Assembly: GCA_048550035.1 (NCBI GenBank)
Contig: JBLYYQ010000124.1
Coordinates: 1 to 23,296, forward strand
Source: JBLYYQ01 sp048550035
GTDB taxonomy: Bacteria; Nitrospinota_A; UBA7883; JBLYYQ01
Reading direction: 5' to 3'
Length of the DNA stretch: 23,296 nucleotides
Shown here one piece after another: positions 15,403 to 22,701 of this stretch. The first letter of the stretch is position 1. Each line of letters begins with the position of its first letter. The notes beneath the pieces were generated by a model that saw nothing but the letters and a program-made list of their open reading frames with translations, had not been told where the DNA came from and did no database searches. The position numbers and the translations under genes are program-made.

Positions 15403-15897
15403 ATGCATCATACTATATCAGTTTTAGTAGAAAACAAATTTGGTGTGCTCGCACGAGTTTCTGGTCTTTTTTCAGGTCGAGGCTACAACATAGAGTCGTT
15501 ATCTGTTGCACCAACTTTAGATCCTACAACGTCACGCATGACAATTATCAGTCGTGGCGAGGCTCCTGTCATGGAACAGATAACCAAACATTTAAACAAG
15601 CTCATTGATGTTATAAAAGTTATCGATTATACAAGCGATCAACATGACCATGTTGAGCGTGAAATAACCTTAGTCAAGGTTAATGCTGAAAGCTCCAACA
15701 GAGCAGAGATACTTAGAGTAACGGAGATTTTCAGAGGGAAGATAGTTGATGTATCATCCAAGAGCTATATGGTCGAGGTTACAGGTACAGCTAGTAAGAT
15801 CAATGCATTTTTAGAATTGATTCGCCCACTTGGTCTAATTGAAATAGCCAGGTCAGGTAAAGTTGCAATGTCTAGAGGTAAGAAGACTTTAGGCTAA
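15403..15897 (+). CDS. ilvH: Acetolactate synthase, small (regulatory) subunit
   Basis: It binds the IlvB catalytic subunit, activates it and usually confers feedback inhibition by valine. The 164 residues fit the IlvH/IlvN family: an N-terminal ACT domain starting HHTISVLVENKFGVLARVSGLF with the GRGYNIESL motif, then a C-terminal ALS_ss_C domain (from about residue 83, HVEREITLVKV, to the end). Start context is AGTGAG about 10 nt before the ATG. It sits between ilvB and ilvC, 35 nt ahead of ilvC. Valine sensitivity cannot be judged from sequence by eye. Confidence 0.94.
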   Translation: MHHTISVLVENKFGVLARVSGLFSGRGYNIESLSVAPTLDPTTSRMTIISRGEAPVMEQITKHLNKLIDVIKVIDYTSDQHDHVEREITLVKVNAESSNRAEILRVTEIFRGKIVDVSSKSYMVEVTGTASKINAFLELIRPLGLIEIARSGKVAMSRGKKTLG

Positions 15898-15932
15898 ATT
15901 ATTAATTTTATAGAATAGGAACAACATTTATT

Positions 15933-16937
15933 ATGGCAACGATTTATTATGAAAAAGATGCAGACTTAAAACAGCTAAAGGACAAAACCGTTGCAGTTAT
16001 TGGTTTTGGCAGCCAAGGTCATGCGCACACTTTAAATATGCGAGACTCAGGGATCAAAGTTATCGTTGGGTTGCGAGAGTCCAGTAAGTTTCGAGCCCAA
16101 ACAGCGAAAGAAAAAATAGAGACCTTCACAGTCAAAGAGGCCACAAGTAGAGCAGATGTTATAATGATACTAGCACCAGACACCTCTCAGCCTGATATAT
16201 TTGAAAATGAGATTCTCCCATCATTAAGCAAAGGGAAAGCAATCGCATTTGCTCATGGGTTCAATATACATTTCAATCAAATTACGCCACCATCTGATAT
16301 AGATGTTTTTATGATAGCACCGAAAGGACCAGGTCATCTTGTAAGGCGTCAATACCAGGAAGGAGGCGGCGTACCAGGACTTATCGCAATACATCAAGAT
16401 GCATCAGGCTCGGCAAAAAAGATTGCACTAGCGTATGCTAAAGCGATCGGTGCAACCAGAGGAGGCACCCTTGAGACTACATTTCAAGAAGAGACAGAGA
16501 CTGATCTGTTTGGGGAACAAGCAGTCTTATGTGGTGGTGTGTCAGAATTGATCAGAGCAGGATTTGATACATTAGTAGAGGCAGGTTATCAACCGGAGAT
16601 TGCTTATTTTGAATGTCTACATGAGATGAAGCTAATTGTCGATCTGATTTTTGAAGGTGGGATTGCAAATATGCGCTATTCAATTTCAGATACCGCAAAA
16701 TATGGTGACATCACAAGAGGACGACGAATTATCAATGATGAAACTAGAGAAGAGATGAAATACATCTTAGAGGAGATTCAAAACGGTGAATTTGCAAGAG
16801 AGTGGGCATTAGAAAATAGTGTTAGGCGACCTGTCTATACCTCCTTATTGAAAAAAGATGCAGCCCATCTAATTGAAAAAGTTGGTGCAAAGCTTCGATC
16901 TATGATGCCTTGGATTGAGAAAAAAATTGAAGAGTAA
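15933..16937 (+). CDS. ilvC: Ketol-acid reductoisomerase (class I)
   Basis: It isomerises and reduces acetolactate and acetohydroxybutyrate with NADPH and Mg2+ in Val/Ile synthesis. The 334-residue length is that of the short class I form. The Rossmann motif is GFGSQGHAH (24-32), followed by the cofactor loop GLRESSK. APKGPGHLVRR is near 129-139. The metal-binding helices include ETDLFGEQ (Asp191, Glu195) and YFECLHEMKLIVDLI. The end is the usual knotted helical domain. Start follows ATAGGAAC. It is 15 nt ahead of psd, in the same operon. Confidence 0.95.
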   Translation: MATIYYEKDADLKQLKDKTVAVIGFGSQGHAHTLNMRDSGIKVIVGLRESSKFRAQTAKEKIETFTVKEATSRADVIMILAPDTSQPDIFENEILPSLSKGKAIAFAHGFNIHFNQITPPSDIDVFMIAPKGPGHLVRRQYQEGGGVPGLIAIHQDASGSAKKIALAYAKAIGATRGGTLETTFQEETETDLFGEQAVLCGGVSELIRAGFDTLVEAGYQPEIAYFECLHEMKLIVDLIFEGGIANMRYSISDTAKYGDITRGRRIINDETREEMKYILEEIQNGEFAREWALENSVRRPVYTSLLKKDAAHLIEKVGAKLRSMMPWIEKKIEE

Positions 16938-16952
16938 CCTAGAGATCGTAAT

Positions 16953-17585
16953 ATGAGAATTCCTTTTGCAATTGATTCATTATGGTTTGTTTTACCGTTA
17001 ACGGTAGCTATGACCATAGCATATATATCTGGATTTTTGACCATTGCGGTACTAATCTTAGGAATAATTATCTTTGTTCTCTACTTTTTCAGAGATCCGA
17101 TTCGTATAGCAACTACTGATCCAAATCAGATTTTAGCACCGGCTGATGGTAAGGTGATTAAAATTGATTCCAATTATGAATCCGAAGATTATGGGAAGCG
17201 TGGGATATGTATCTCTATATTCTTATCGATTTTTAATGTCCATATTCAGCGCGTCCCGGTAGATGGAGTAGTCAACGATATTCGTTATAATAAAGGTAAG
17301 TTTCTAGCAGCGTGGGATCATAAAGCATCATTAGATAATGAGCAGTCTATGATCAAAATCTCGACTGACTCTGGGATGGTCGTTGTGAAACAGATCGCAG
17401 GGTTAATTGCCCGCAGAATCAAAACTTACCTTAAAATAGATGAAAAAGTGCTAAAGGGATCTAAGCTTGGATTAATCCGGTTTGGATCGAGAGTTGACCT
17501 TATACTACCTCCTGATTATGTAGTGGTCTCAAAGATAGGTGATAAAGTTGTCGGTGCAAAAACAGTTATGGCAAGAGTAAAATAA
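16953..17585 (+). CDS. psd: Phosphatidylserine decarboxylase (short, archaeal-type)
   Basis: It converts phosphatidylserine to phosphatidylethanolamine at the inner membrane. The 210-residue form is the short PSD-A-like class. Two N-terminal membrane spans (residues ~10-45) precede FFRDP and the APADGKV motif (Asp65). His97 in FNVHIQRVP and the self-cleavage site RFGSR (Gly178-Ser179) complete the Asp-His-Ser set; cleavage would create the pyruvoyl group on Ser179. The stop overlaps the start of pssA, so the two consecutive steps of the pathway are translationally coupled. Confidence 0.92.
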   Translation: MRIPFAIDSLWFVLPLTVAMTIAYISGFLTIAVLILGIIIFVLYFFRDPIRIATTDPNQILAPADGKVIKIDSNYESEDYGKRGICISIFLSIFNVHIQRVPVDGVVNDIRYNKGKFLAAWDHKASLDNEQSMIKISTDSGMVVVKQIAGLIARRIKTYLKIDEKVLKGSKLGLIRFGSRVDLILPPDYVVVSKIGDKVVGAKTVMARVK

Positions 17586-18373
17586 TGGCAAAAGCTAAAA
17601 GTAACATTAATGGATTAGGTCGCACAGGAATCTTTATCGCACCGAGCCTGATTACAGCCGTCTCCTTTTTTTGTGGATTTTATGCTGTAATTAAATCGAT
17701 ACAGGGTGATTTTTATGTGGCAGGCTGGGCAATAGTTATAGGAGTAGTGTTAGATGGGCTAGATGGTAGGGTAGCTCGCTTGTTTGGCTCTAGCTCACAG
17801 TTTGGTGTAGAGTTTGACTCATTGTCAGATCTGGTTGTCTTTGGCGTTGCACCTTCGATATTGATTTACAACTGGCTTTTAGCACCTTATGGGAAGGTGG
17901 GATGGATGGCAGCATTCTTATTCACACTATGTGGTGCATTAAGATTAGCAAGATTTAATAGCGTAGCCAGGAGCGTGACTAATCCAGCCAAGAAAGAGCG
18001 TTTTATTGGGCTCCCTATCCCTGCAGCAGCTGGATTAATTGCATCACTATCGTTAATAATGAACGGTTATTTTGAGATTAGTAATCTGCAATCGATCTTT
18101 CCACTGATTGGAACATATGTTCTTGCACTCTTAATGGTTAGTGGGATTCCGTACCGAAGTTTTAAGAACCTAAAACTTCGAACAAGATACTCATTTCAGA
18201 CAATTCTTGCAGTGATTTTAGTTGCATTTCTCTTTGCACTGAAACCTCATATATTCTTGTTTATATTTGGGATTTGCTATCACTTAAGTGGTCCATGTGA
18301 ATGGATCTATGAAACTCGTAATTTTGACTCAAAGAAGCGATTAAGATCGCTTTTGGGATTAACTGTTGAGTAG
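17585..18373 (+). CDS. pssA: CDP-diacylglycerol-serine O-phosphatidyltransferase
   Basis: It joins CDP-diacylglycerol and serine to give phosphatidylserine, the substrate of the preceding psd product. The 262-residue protein has multiple membrane spans and the exact CDP-alcohol phosphatidyltransferase motif D-G-x2-A-R-x8-G-x3-D-x3-D (DGRVAR, then GVEFDSLSD, residues ~60-82). The start overlaps the psd stop by one base. The extended C-terminus (after about residue 240) is basic and polar. The pairing ilvBHC-psd-pssA is known from deltaproteobacteria such as Geobacter (from memory), where leuA often follows; here mgtE follows. Confidence 0.93.
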   Translation: MAKAKSNINGLGRTGIFIAPSLITAVSFFCGFYAVIKSIQGDFYVAGWAIVIGVVLDGLDGRVARLFGSSSQFGVEFDSLSDLVVFGVAPSILIYNWLLAPYGKVGWMAAFLFTLCGALRLARFNSVARSVTNPAKKERFIGLPIPAAAGLIASLSLIMNGYFEISNLQSIFPLIGTYVLALLMVSGIPYRSFKNLKLRTRYSFQTILAVILVAFLFALKPHIFLFIFGICYHLSGPCEWIYETRNFDSKKRLRSLLGLTVE

Positions 18374-18380
18374 CTAGCAA

Positions 18381-19754
18381 GTGCCTATTCCAAAGAGTGA
18401 GTCGCCATCTCTCGTAAAAGATGAGACAATCGACAAAATCAAAGCTACTCTAGCAGAGTTAAATCAGAGCGTTGAGTTATTAAATAATCATCCTGCAGAT
18501 TTAGCAGTTGCGATAGGGCTTATTCAAGATGACGATCAGATTGTAGCCCTTTTTAGTGACTTAAATTCAGAAGATATAGCAACAATAATTCCTTATCTTG
18601 GCGAGTTGACAACCCAGCTCCTTGTTTCAAAGCTAGCAGATAACGTTCTCATCGAAATCATACTCCAACTCGAAAGTGATGATGCCGCCGATCTTTTAAC
18701 GATACTAGATTATGAAGATGCAAACAGACTCCTCGCAACTATCCCTAATATTGCAACTAGGTCAGCGTTAACAAAATTACTTGCTTATGATAAAGAATCC
18801 GCTGGCGGGATAATGCAAACGGAGCTTTTTTCAGCAAATCTAACCTCAACTGTTGGAGAAGTTATTAAAGCATATGGCAAGCGTGAGGATCTATATGATA
18901 TCCACAACATCTTTCTAGTCGATGACTACAACAAGCTAGTCGGCGTTGTCTATGTGGGGCTTCTGCTAAAATCACCAAAGCAGACGAGAATCAGTGAGCT
19001 AAGTGATGATAAACTACTGGTTAAGGCGAATGTTAATATGGATCAAGAAGAGGTTGCAACACTCTTTAAAAAATATGACCTTATCTCGCTACCTGTAATT
19101 GATCAAGCTGGTCTCTTAGTTGGTCGAATATTAATAGATGATGTGGTTGATGTTTTAGAGGCAGAAGCATCAGAAGATATATTAAAGATGGCAGGAGCAA
19201 GCGAAGAAGCATTAGATGAAGGACATTCTCTGCTTGATATGACACGGTATAGGCTGCCTTGGCTCTCAGCTGCGCTCGCGACAAGTTTTGCAGCCGGTAC
19301 AATCATTTTACAGTTTGAAGCTACTATTAAAGAGCAATTAGCCTTAGCAGCATTTATACCTATTGTAATGTCGATTTCAGGGAATGTTGCCGCACAATCA
19401 TCGGCACTTGCTATTCGTGGTATTGCAACAGGCAAGATTCATATACATAATTTATCGAGTTACTTTGTAAAAGAGATGAAAATAGCATTATTAATTGCAC
19501 TTTTTTGTTCAATACTGGCTGGAATTGCATCATTTTTATGGCAATCGAGTGGTAGTCTTGGTGTAATAGTAAGCCTTTCTATTTTTTTTGCAATTATAGC
19601 ATCCGCAATTATTGGTGCATCAGCCCCTCTATTTTTTAGATGGATAAATATTGATCCTGCGATCGCAAGTGGTCCAATGGTTCTAGCAATTAGCGATCTA
19701 ATTGGAATTTTGATACTTTTTCTAGTTGCAAGCTACCTTTTAGCACTATTTTAG
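18381..19754 (+). CDS. mgtE: Magnesium transporter MgtE
   Basis: This is a Mg2+-gated Mg2+ channel of the inner membrane. The 457 residues show the family order: an N-domain of helical repeats (~15-130), two CBS domains (~135-260, containing LYDIHNIFLVDD and LISLPVIDQAGLLVGR), a plug helix, and five membrane spans (~285-457). The pore segments include FIPIVMSISGNVAAQSSALAIRG and IDPAIASGPMVLAISD, where the Asp of the latter is the likely selectivity residue. The start is GTG, 7 nt after pssA, with no clear Shine-Dalgarno; no closer ATG gives a complete N-domain. The last codons and stop fall within an 11-bp repeat array. Confidence 0.93.
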   Translation: MPIPKSESPSLVKDETIDKIKATLAELNQSVELLNNHPADLAVAIGLIQDDDQIVALFSDLNSEDIATIIPYLGELTTQLLVSKLADNVLIEIILQLESDDAADLLTILDYEDANRLLATIPNIATRSALTKLLAYDKESAGGIMQTELFSANLTSTVGEVIKAYGKREDLYDIHNIFLVDDYNKLVGVVYVGLLLKSPKQTRISELSDDKLLVKANVNMDQEEVATLFKKYDLISLPVIDQAGLLVGRILIDDVVDVLEAEASEDILKMAGASEEALDEGHSLLDMTRYRLPWLSAALATSFAAGTIILQFEATIKEQLALAAFIPIVMSISGNVAAQSSALAIRGIATGKIHIHNLSSYFVKEMKIALLIALFCSILAGIASFLWQSSGSLGVIVSLSIFFAIIASAIIGASAPLFFRWINIDPAIASGPMVLAISDLIGILILFLVASYLLALF

Positions 19755-19784
19755 CACTATTTTCTGAACTATTTCTGAACTATT
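19738..19784. repeat. Four-unit 11-bp tandem repeat at the mgtE/sspB 3' ends
   Basis: The units read AGCACTATTTT twice and then CTGAACTATTT and CTGAACTATTC, sharing an ACTATT core. The mgtE TAG (19752-19754) and the minus-strand stop of the sspB-like gene (19769-19771) both lie inside the array. Each adjacent unit supplies further stops. Confidence 0.75.
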
Positions 19785-20140
19785 CGGAGTTTTGGGATTC
19801 GTTGAGTGGTGTCATAGTCACGATTCAGAGCTTGTGCTGGCTTACTGATATCGTCCCTGACGACAAACTGTATAACTGCACTTTTTGAGCTCATCTGTAT
19901 TATAGAGTCCCACGGGAATCGACATATACATTTCGATGATCCAAATCGCATTGAAGCCTCTACCCCCCATGTGTCTAGTTTCAACCTAGGAGTGGATGAC
20001 GAACCTAAAACAAAATTTATTACCTGATTACTTTTGAGAAACGTAGGTAGTTTTACATCTTCACTGTTTGGAGTAATACTAATTAGGGTATCTCCACTTT
20101 TCAAGAAGCTCTCTAACACAGCTCTTTTATCAACAGACAT
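19769..20140 (-). CDS. sspB: SspB-like ClpXP adaptor protein
   Basis: SspB proteins deliver ssrA-tagged and other substrates to ClpXP. The 123-residue protein follows the SspB pattern (PF04386): KRAVLESFL (5-13), a strand, LPTFL (31-35), NFVLG, LDTWGVEASMRF (55-66), then CICRFPWDSI (71-80), where the PW and the small-barrel spacing are typical. The acidic ClpX-binding tail of E. coli SspB is not obvious; the end is basic (RIPKLRIVQK), so ClpX docking may differ. AGAGG lies 5 nt before the ATG. It converges on mgtE and diverges from the tRNA gene. The family call is from pattern recognition only. Confidence 0.65.
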   Translation of the reverse strand: MSVDKRAVLESFLKSGDTLISITPNSEDVKLPTFLKSNQVINFVLGSSSTPRLKLDTWGVEASMRFGSSKCICRFPWDSIIQMSSKSAVIQFVVRDDISKPAQALNRDYDTTQRIPKLRIVQK

Positions 20141-20277
20141 TACACCTCTAAATTATCATATAAGTCCAACTACTGGTTGGAACAAAATTAGATTTACAAT
20201 TAAATAACATTTTATATAGTATAGCATAAATATCGGAATTTTTTCATTATTGAATTTAAATTAAGTTAACTGAATGC

Positions 20278-20306
20278 TTGACTTATAGTGCTTAAAGATA
20301 GAGAAT
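20278..20306 (+). promoter_or_regulatory. Probable promoter of tRNA-Val
   Basis: TTGACT (20278-20283), a 17-bp spacer and GAGAAT (20301-20306), with AT-rich sequence upstream. The tRNA begins 20 bp further on. Confidence 0.4.
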
Positions 20307-20325
20307 GATTGATTTTGCAATGAAG

Positions 20326-20400
20326 AGGCGCGTAGCTCAGTGGCAGAGCGCTACCTTGACACGGTAGAGGTCGACGGTTCAATCCCGTCCGTGCCTACCA
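20326..20400 (+). tRNA. tRNA-Val (anticodon GAC)
   Basis: A full 75-nt cloverleaf. The acceptor arm AGGCGCG pairs with CGTGCCT (one G-U), followed by discriminator A and an encoded CCA. The D arm is GCTC/GAGC. The anticodon stem CTACC/GGTAG closes the loop TTGACAC with GAC at 20358-20360. The T arm GACGG/CCGTC holds TTCAATC. It reads Val codons GUC/GUU. Confidence 0.95.
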
Positions 20401-20406
20401 TTTTTA

Positions 20407-20434
20407 TTGACTATCTCTTATTAGTATTTACAAT
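20407..20434 (+). promoter_or_regulatory. Promoter of the infC operon
   Basis: TTGACT (20407-20412), a 16-bp spacer and TACAAT (20429-20434), each one mismatch from consensus. It lies just after the tRNA and would give a leader of about 30 nt. Confidence 0.55.
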
Positions 20435-20472
20435 GTTGGATGGAATATAAAAACTTTTAGAGAGGAAAAAAT

Positions 20473-21012
20473 ATTACAAAGAATTTAAGAGTAAATGAAC
20501 AGATTAAAGCAATCTCTGTATCTGTGATAAGTGCAACTGGGGAGCAACTTGGTAATATGTCAGTTGATGCTGGGATAGAATATGCTCAAACCCACAACTT
20601 GGATCTTGTTGAAGTATCGCCCAATGTAAATCCACCTGTGTGCAAAGTGATGGATTATGGGAAATTCAAGTATAAGACCTCCAAAAAAAGTCAGGATGCA
20701 AAAAAGAAGCAAAAAGTTGTAAAAAGTAAAGAGATTAAAATTAGACCAAACACCGAAAAGCATGATTTCGAATTCAAGCTAAACCATGTGAAACGTTTTT
20801 TAGCGGAAGGTTATAAAGTCAAGATTACAGTTGTTTTTCGAGGCAGGCAGATCACACACCAAGAGTTTGGTCAATCAGTCCTAAACAGGTTTATTGAAGA
20901 GATTGGTGATGCTTGCATAGTAGAACAGAAGCCAAAGCAAGAAGATAGGAAGTTATTTTTGATCTTAGGGCCAACTGTTGAGAATAAAGATAAGAAAGAG
21001 ACAGATAATTAG
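20473..21012 (+). CDS. infC: Translation initiation factor IF-3
   Basis: IF-3 binds the 30S subunit and checks start-codon pairing. The real start is the ATT at 20473, not a downstream GTG or ATG. Upstream codons encode TKNLRVNEQIKAISV, the conserved IF-3 beginning, and AGAGAGGA lies about 7 nt before the ATT. This gives 179 residues, the normal length. The NPPVCKVMDYGKFKYK signature, a basic linker (KKSQDAKKKQK) and the C-terminal domain with KEIKIRPNTEKHDFEFK and VFRGRQITHQE are all present. An AUU start is the known autoregulatory device in E. coli infC. It heads the infC-rpmI-rplT-pheS-pheT operon. Confidence 0.94.
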   Translation: MTKNLRVNEQIKAISVSVISATGEQLGNMSVDAGIEYAQTHNLDLVEVSPNVNPPVCKVMDYGKFKYKTSKKSQDAKKKQKVVKSKEIKIRPNTEKHDFEFKLNHVKRFLAEGYKVKITVVFRGRQITHQEFGQSVLNRFIEEIGDACIVEQKPKQEDRKLFLILGPTVENKDKKETDN

Positions 21013-21034
21013 CTAGTTATTAGGAGATTTATAT

Positions 21035-21232
21035 ATGCCAAAGCAGAAGTCGGTACGAGGAGCCTCAAAACGGTTTAAAGTTACAGGTTCAGGAAAAATC
21101 AAGTATAAAAGGGCATCGTTACGTCATATATTGACTAAGCGCAGTAGTCAGGTTAAACGAAAACTACGCGCATTATCAGTATTAAGTGATAACGATGTGA
21201 AACATGTTAAAACAATGCTACCTTATATTTAG
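21035..21232 (+). CDS. rpmI: 50S ribosomal protein L35
   Basis: A 65-residue, strongly basic protein with the family start MPKQKSVRGASKRFKVTGSG and the central LRHILTKRS motif. It is part of the large ribosomal subunit. AGGAG lies about 8 nt before the ATG. It sits between infC and rplT, as in most bacteria. Confidence 0.95.
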   Translation: MPKQKSVRGASKRFKVTGSGKIKYKRASLRHILTKRSSQVKRKLRALSVLSDNDVKHVKTMLPYI

Positions 21233-21273
21233 TAAGAGCTAGCAAGTCAAGTTAAGAAGGGATAATAGGTTAG

Positions 21274-21636
21274 ATGTCTAGAGTTAAGAGTGGTCCGGTT
21301 ACAAGAGCTAGGCGCAAGAAGATATTAAAACTTGCAAAAGGTTATTACGGCGCAAGAAGTAGACAGTTTATTAAGGCAAAAGAGGCAGTAATAAAAGGAT
21401 TAAAGTATGCTTATCGGGATCGACGCAACCGGAAGCGTGATTTTAGACGATTATGGATTCTTAGGATTAACGCAGCCGTTAGAAATTATGGTATGAACTA
21501 CTCTCAGTTCATAAACGCTCTAGGTAAAGCAGAAATTCTGTTAGATCGTAAGATGCTGGCACTGATAGCAATTACTGAACCTGCGGTCTTTGAAAAGATT
21601 GTTGATATTGCAAAAAAAGAGAGTATTGCAAGCTAG
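21274..21636 (+). CDS. rplT: 50S ribosomal protein L20
   Basis: A 120-residue basic protein that binds 23S rRNA early in 50S assembly. Typical segments are MSRVKSGPVTRARRKKILK, KGYYGARSRQF, AYRDRRNRKRDFRRLWI and YSQFINALGKAEILLDRKML. AGG lies about 8 nt upstream. In E. coli L20 represses its own operon through an rpmI-region RNA structure; no such structure was confirmed here. Confidence 0.95.
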   Translation: MSRVKSGPVTRARRKKILKLAKGYYGARSRQFIKAKEAVIKGLKYAYRDRRNRKRDFRRLWILRINAAVRNYGMNYSQFINALGKAEILLDRKMLALIAITEPAVFEKIVDIAKKESIAS

Positions 21637-21653
21637 CTTCTTGTTAGATTACG

Positions 21654-22697
21654 ATGACTGATAGCAACTCTCAAGCACTATTTGACCTTGAAGCTATTGA
21701 AGTTAAAGCTCAAAGCTTATTAGAATCTGCTAATAGTATAGAATCGTTAGACTCGCTTCGAGTTGAGTATTTAGGGAAAAAGGGAGCGATCACCAAGCAG
21801 CTTAAGGGAGTTGCAAGTTTAGACTTGCAATCTAGGCGAGTTGTCGGTGCGAAGATCAACAAGTTCAAAGATGAGTTCGAATCTAATTTAAAGAGCAAAC
21901 TTAATAAAGTTAAGGCGGAGCTCTTTGCAAAGCAGCTAGCTACTGAGCAGTTTGATACTACCATTAGTGCAAAAAAGATCGGTTACGGATCGTTTCACCC
22001 GGTCTCAGAGATTTTAGCCGAAATGACTGAAATTTTTGAAGGATTAGGTTTTGCAATTGAAGAAGGATCTGAGATTGAGGACGAGTATTACAATTTCAAA
22101 GCATTGAACTTTCCTGACAATCACCCTGCCCGAGATATGGCAGATACCTTCTATATCCAAGATGGCGCACGATTACTTAGAACTCATACTTCGCCCGTTC
22201 AAATTCATGCGATGCGACGGCGTAGACCACCATTAGCAATAATTGCACCTGGTCGCGTATTTAGGCGTGATTCTGATACTACCCACTCCCCTGTCTTTCA
22301 TCAAATTGAAGGGTTCTTAGTTGATAGAAAAGTTACAATGGGCGACCTTGTCGGAGTGTTGGAACTTTTTGTTAAGAAGCTCTATGGACCAAAACGGAAG
22401 ATCAGATTACGTGGCAGCTTTTTCCCGTTTACTGAGCCGTCAGTTGAGGTTGATGTTTCATGCTTTAGTTGTAAAGGTCAAGGTTGTAGAGTCTGCAAAG
22501 GGAGTGGATGGCTCGAAATTTTAGGTGCAGGTATGATTGATCCAAATGTTCTAACTGAATGTTCAATCGATCCTGAGCAGTTTTCAGGATTTGCATTCGG
22601 CTGTGGAATTGAGCGTATCGCAATGCTCAAATATGAGATTGATGATATCCGATTACTCTTCGAGAATGATCCTCGCTTCCTAGCACAGTTTAGATAA
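21654..22697 (+). CDS. pheS: Phenylalanyl-tRNA synthetase alpha subunit
   Basis: The catalytic class II subunit of the alpha2-beta2 enzyme. The 347-residue chain has an N-terminal coiled coil (~10-95) that contacts tRNA-Phe, then motif 2 region LLRTHTSPVQIHAM, GRVFRRDSDTTHSPVFHQIEG, and the typical Cys-rich insert CFSCKGQGCRVCKGSGW before LEILGAGMIDPNVL. Motif 3 is FAFGCGIERIAML near the end. The four Cys of the insert resemble a zinc ribbon. It follows rplT by 17 nt and is 4 nt from pheT. Confidence 0.95.
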   Translation: MTDSNSQALFDLEAIEVKAQSLLESANSIESLDSLRVEYLGKKGAITKQLKGVASLDLQSRRVVGAKINKFKDEFESNLKSKLNKVKAELFAKQLATEQFDTTISAKKIGYGSFHPVSEILAEMTEIFEGLGFAIEEGSEIEDEYYNFKALNFPDNHPARDMADTFYIQDGARLLRTHTSPVQIHAMRRRRPPLAIIAPGRVFRRDSDTTHSPVFHQIEGFLVDRKVTMGDLVGVLELFVKKLYGPKRKIRLRGSFFPFTEPSVEVDVSCFSCKGQGCRVCKGSGWLEILGAGMIDPNVLTECSIDPEQFSGFAFGCGIERIAMLKYEIDDIRLLFENDPRFLAQFR

Positions 22698-22701
22698 CAG
22701 T

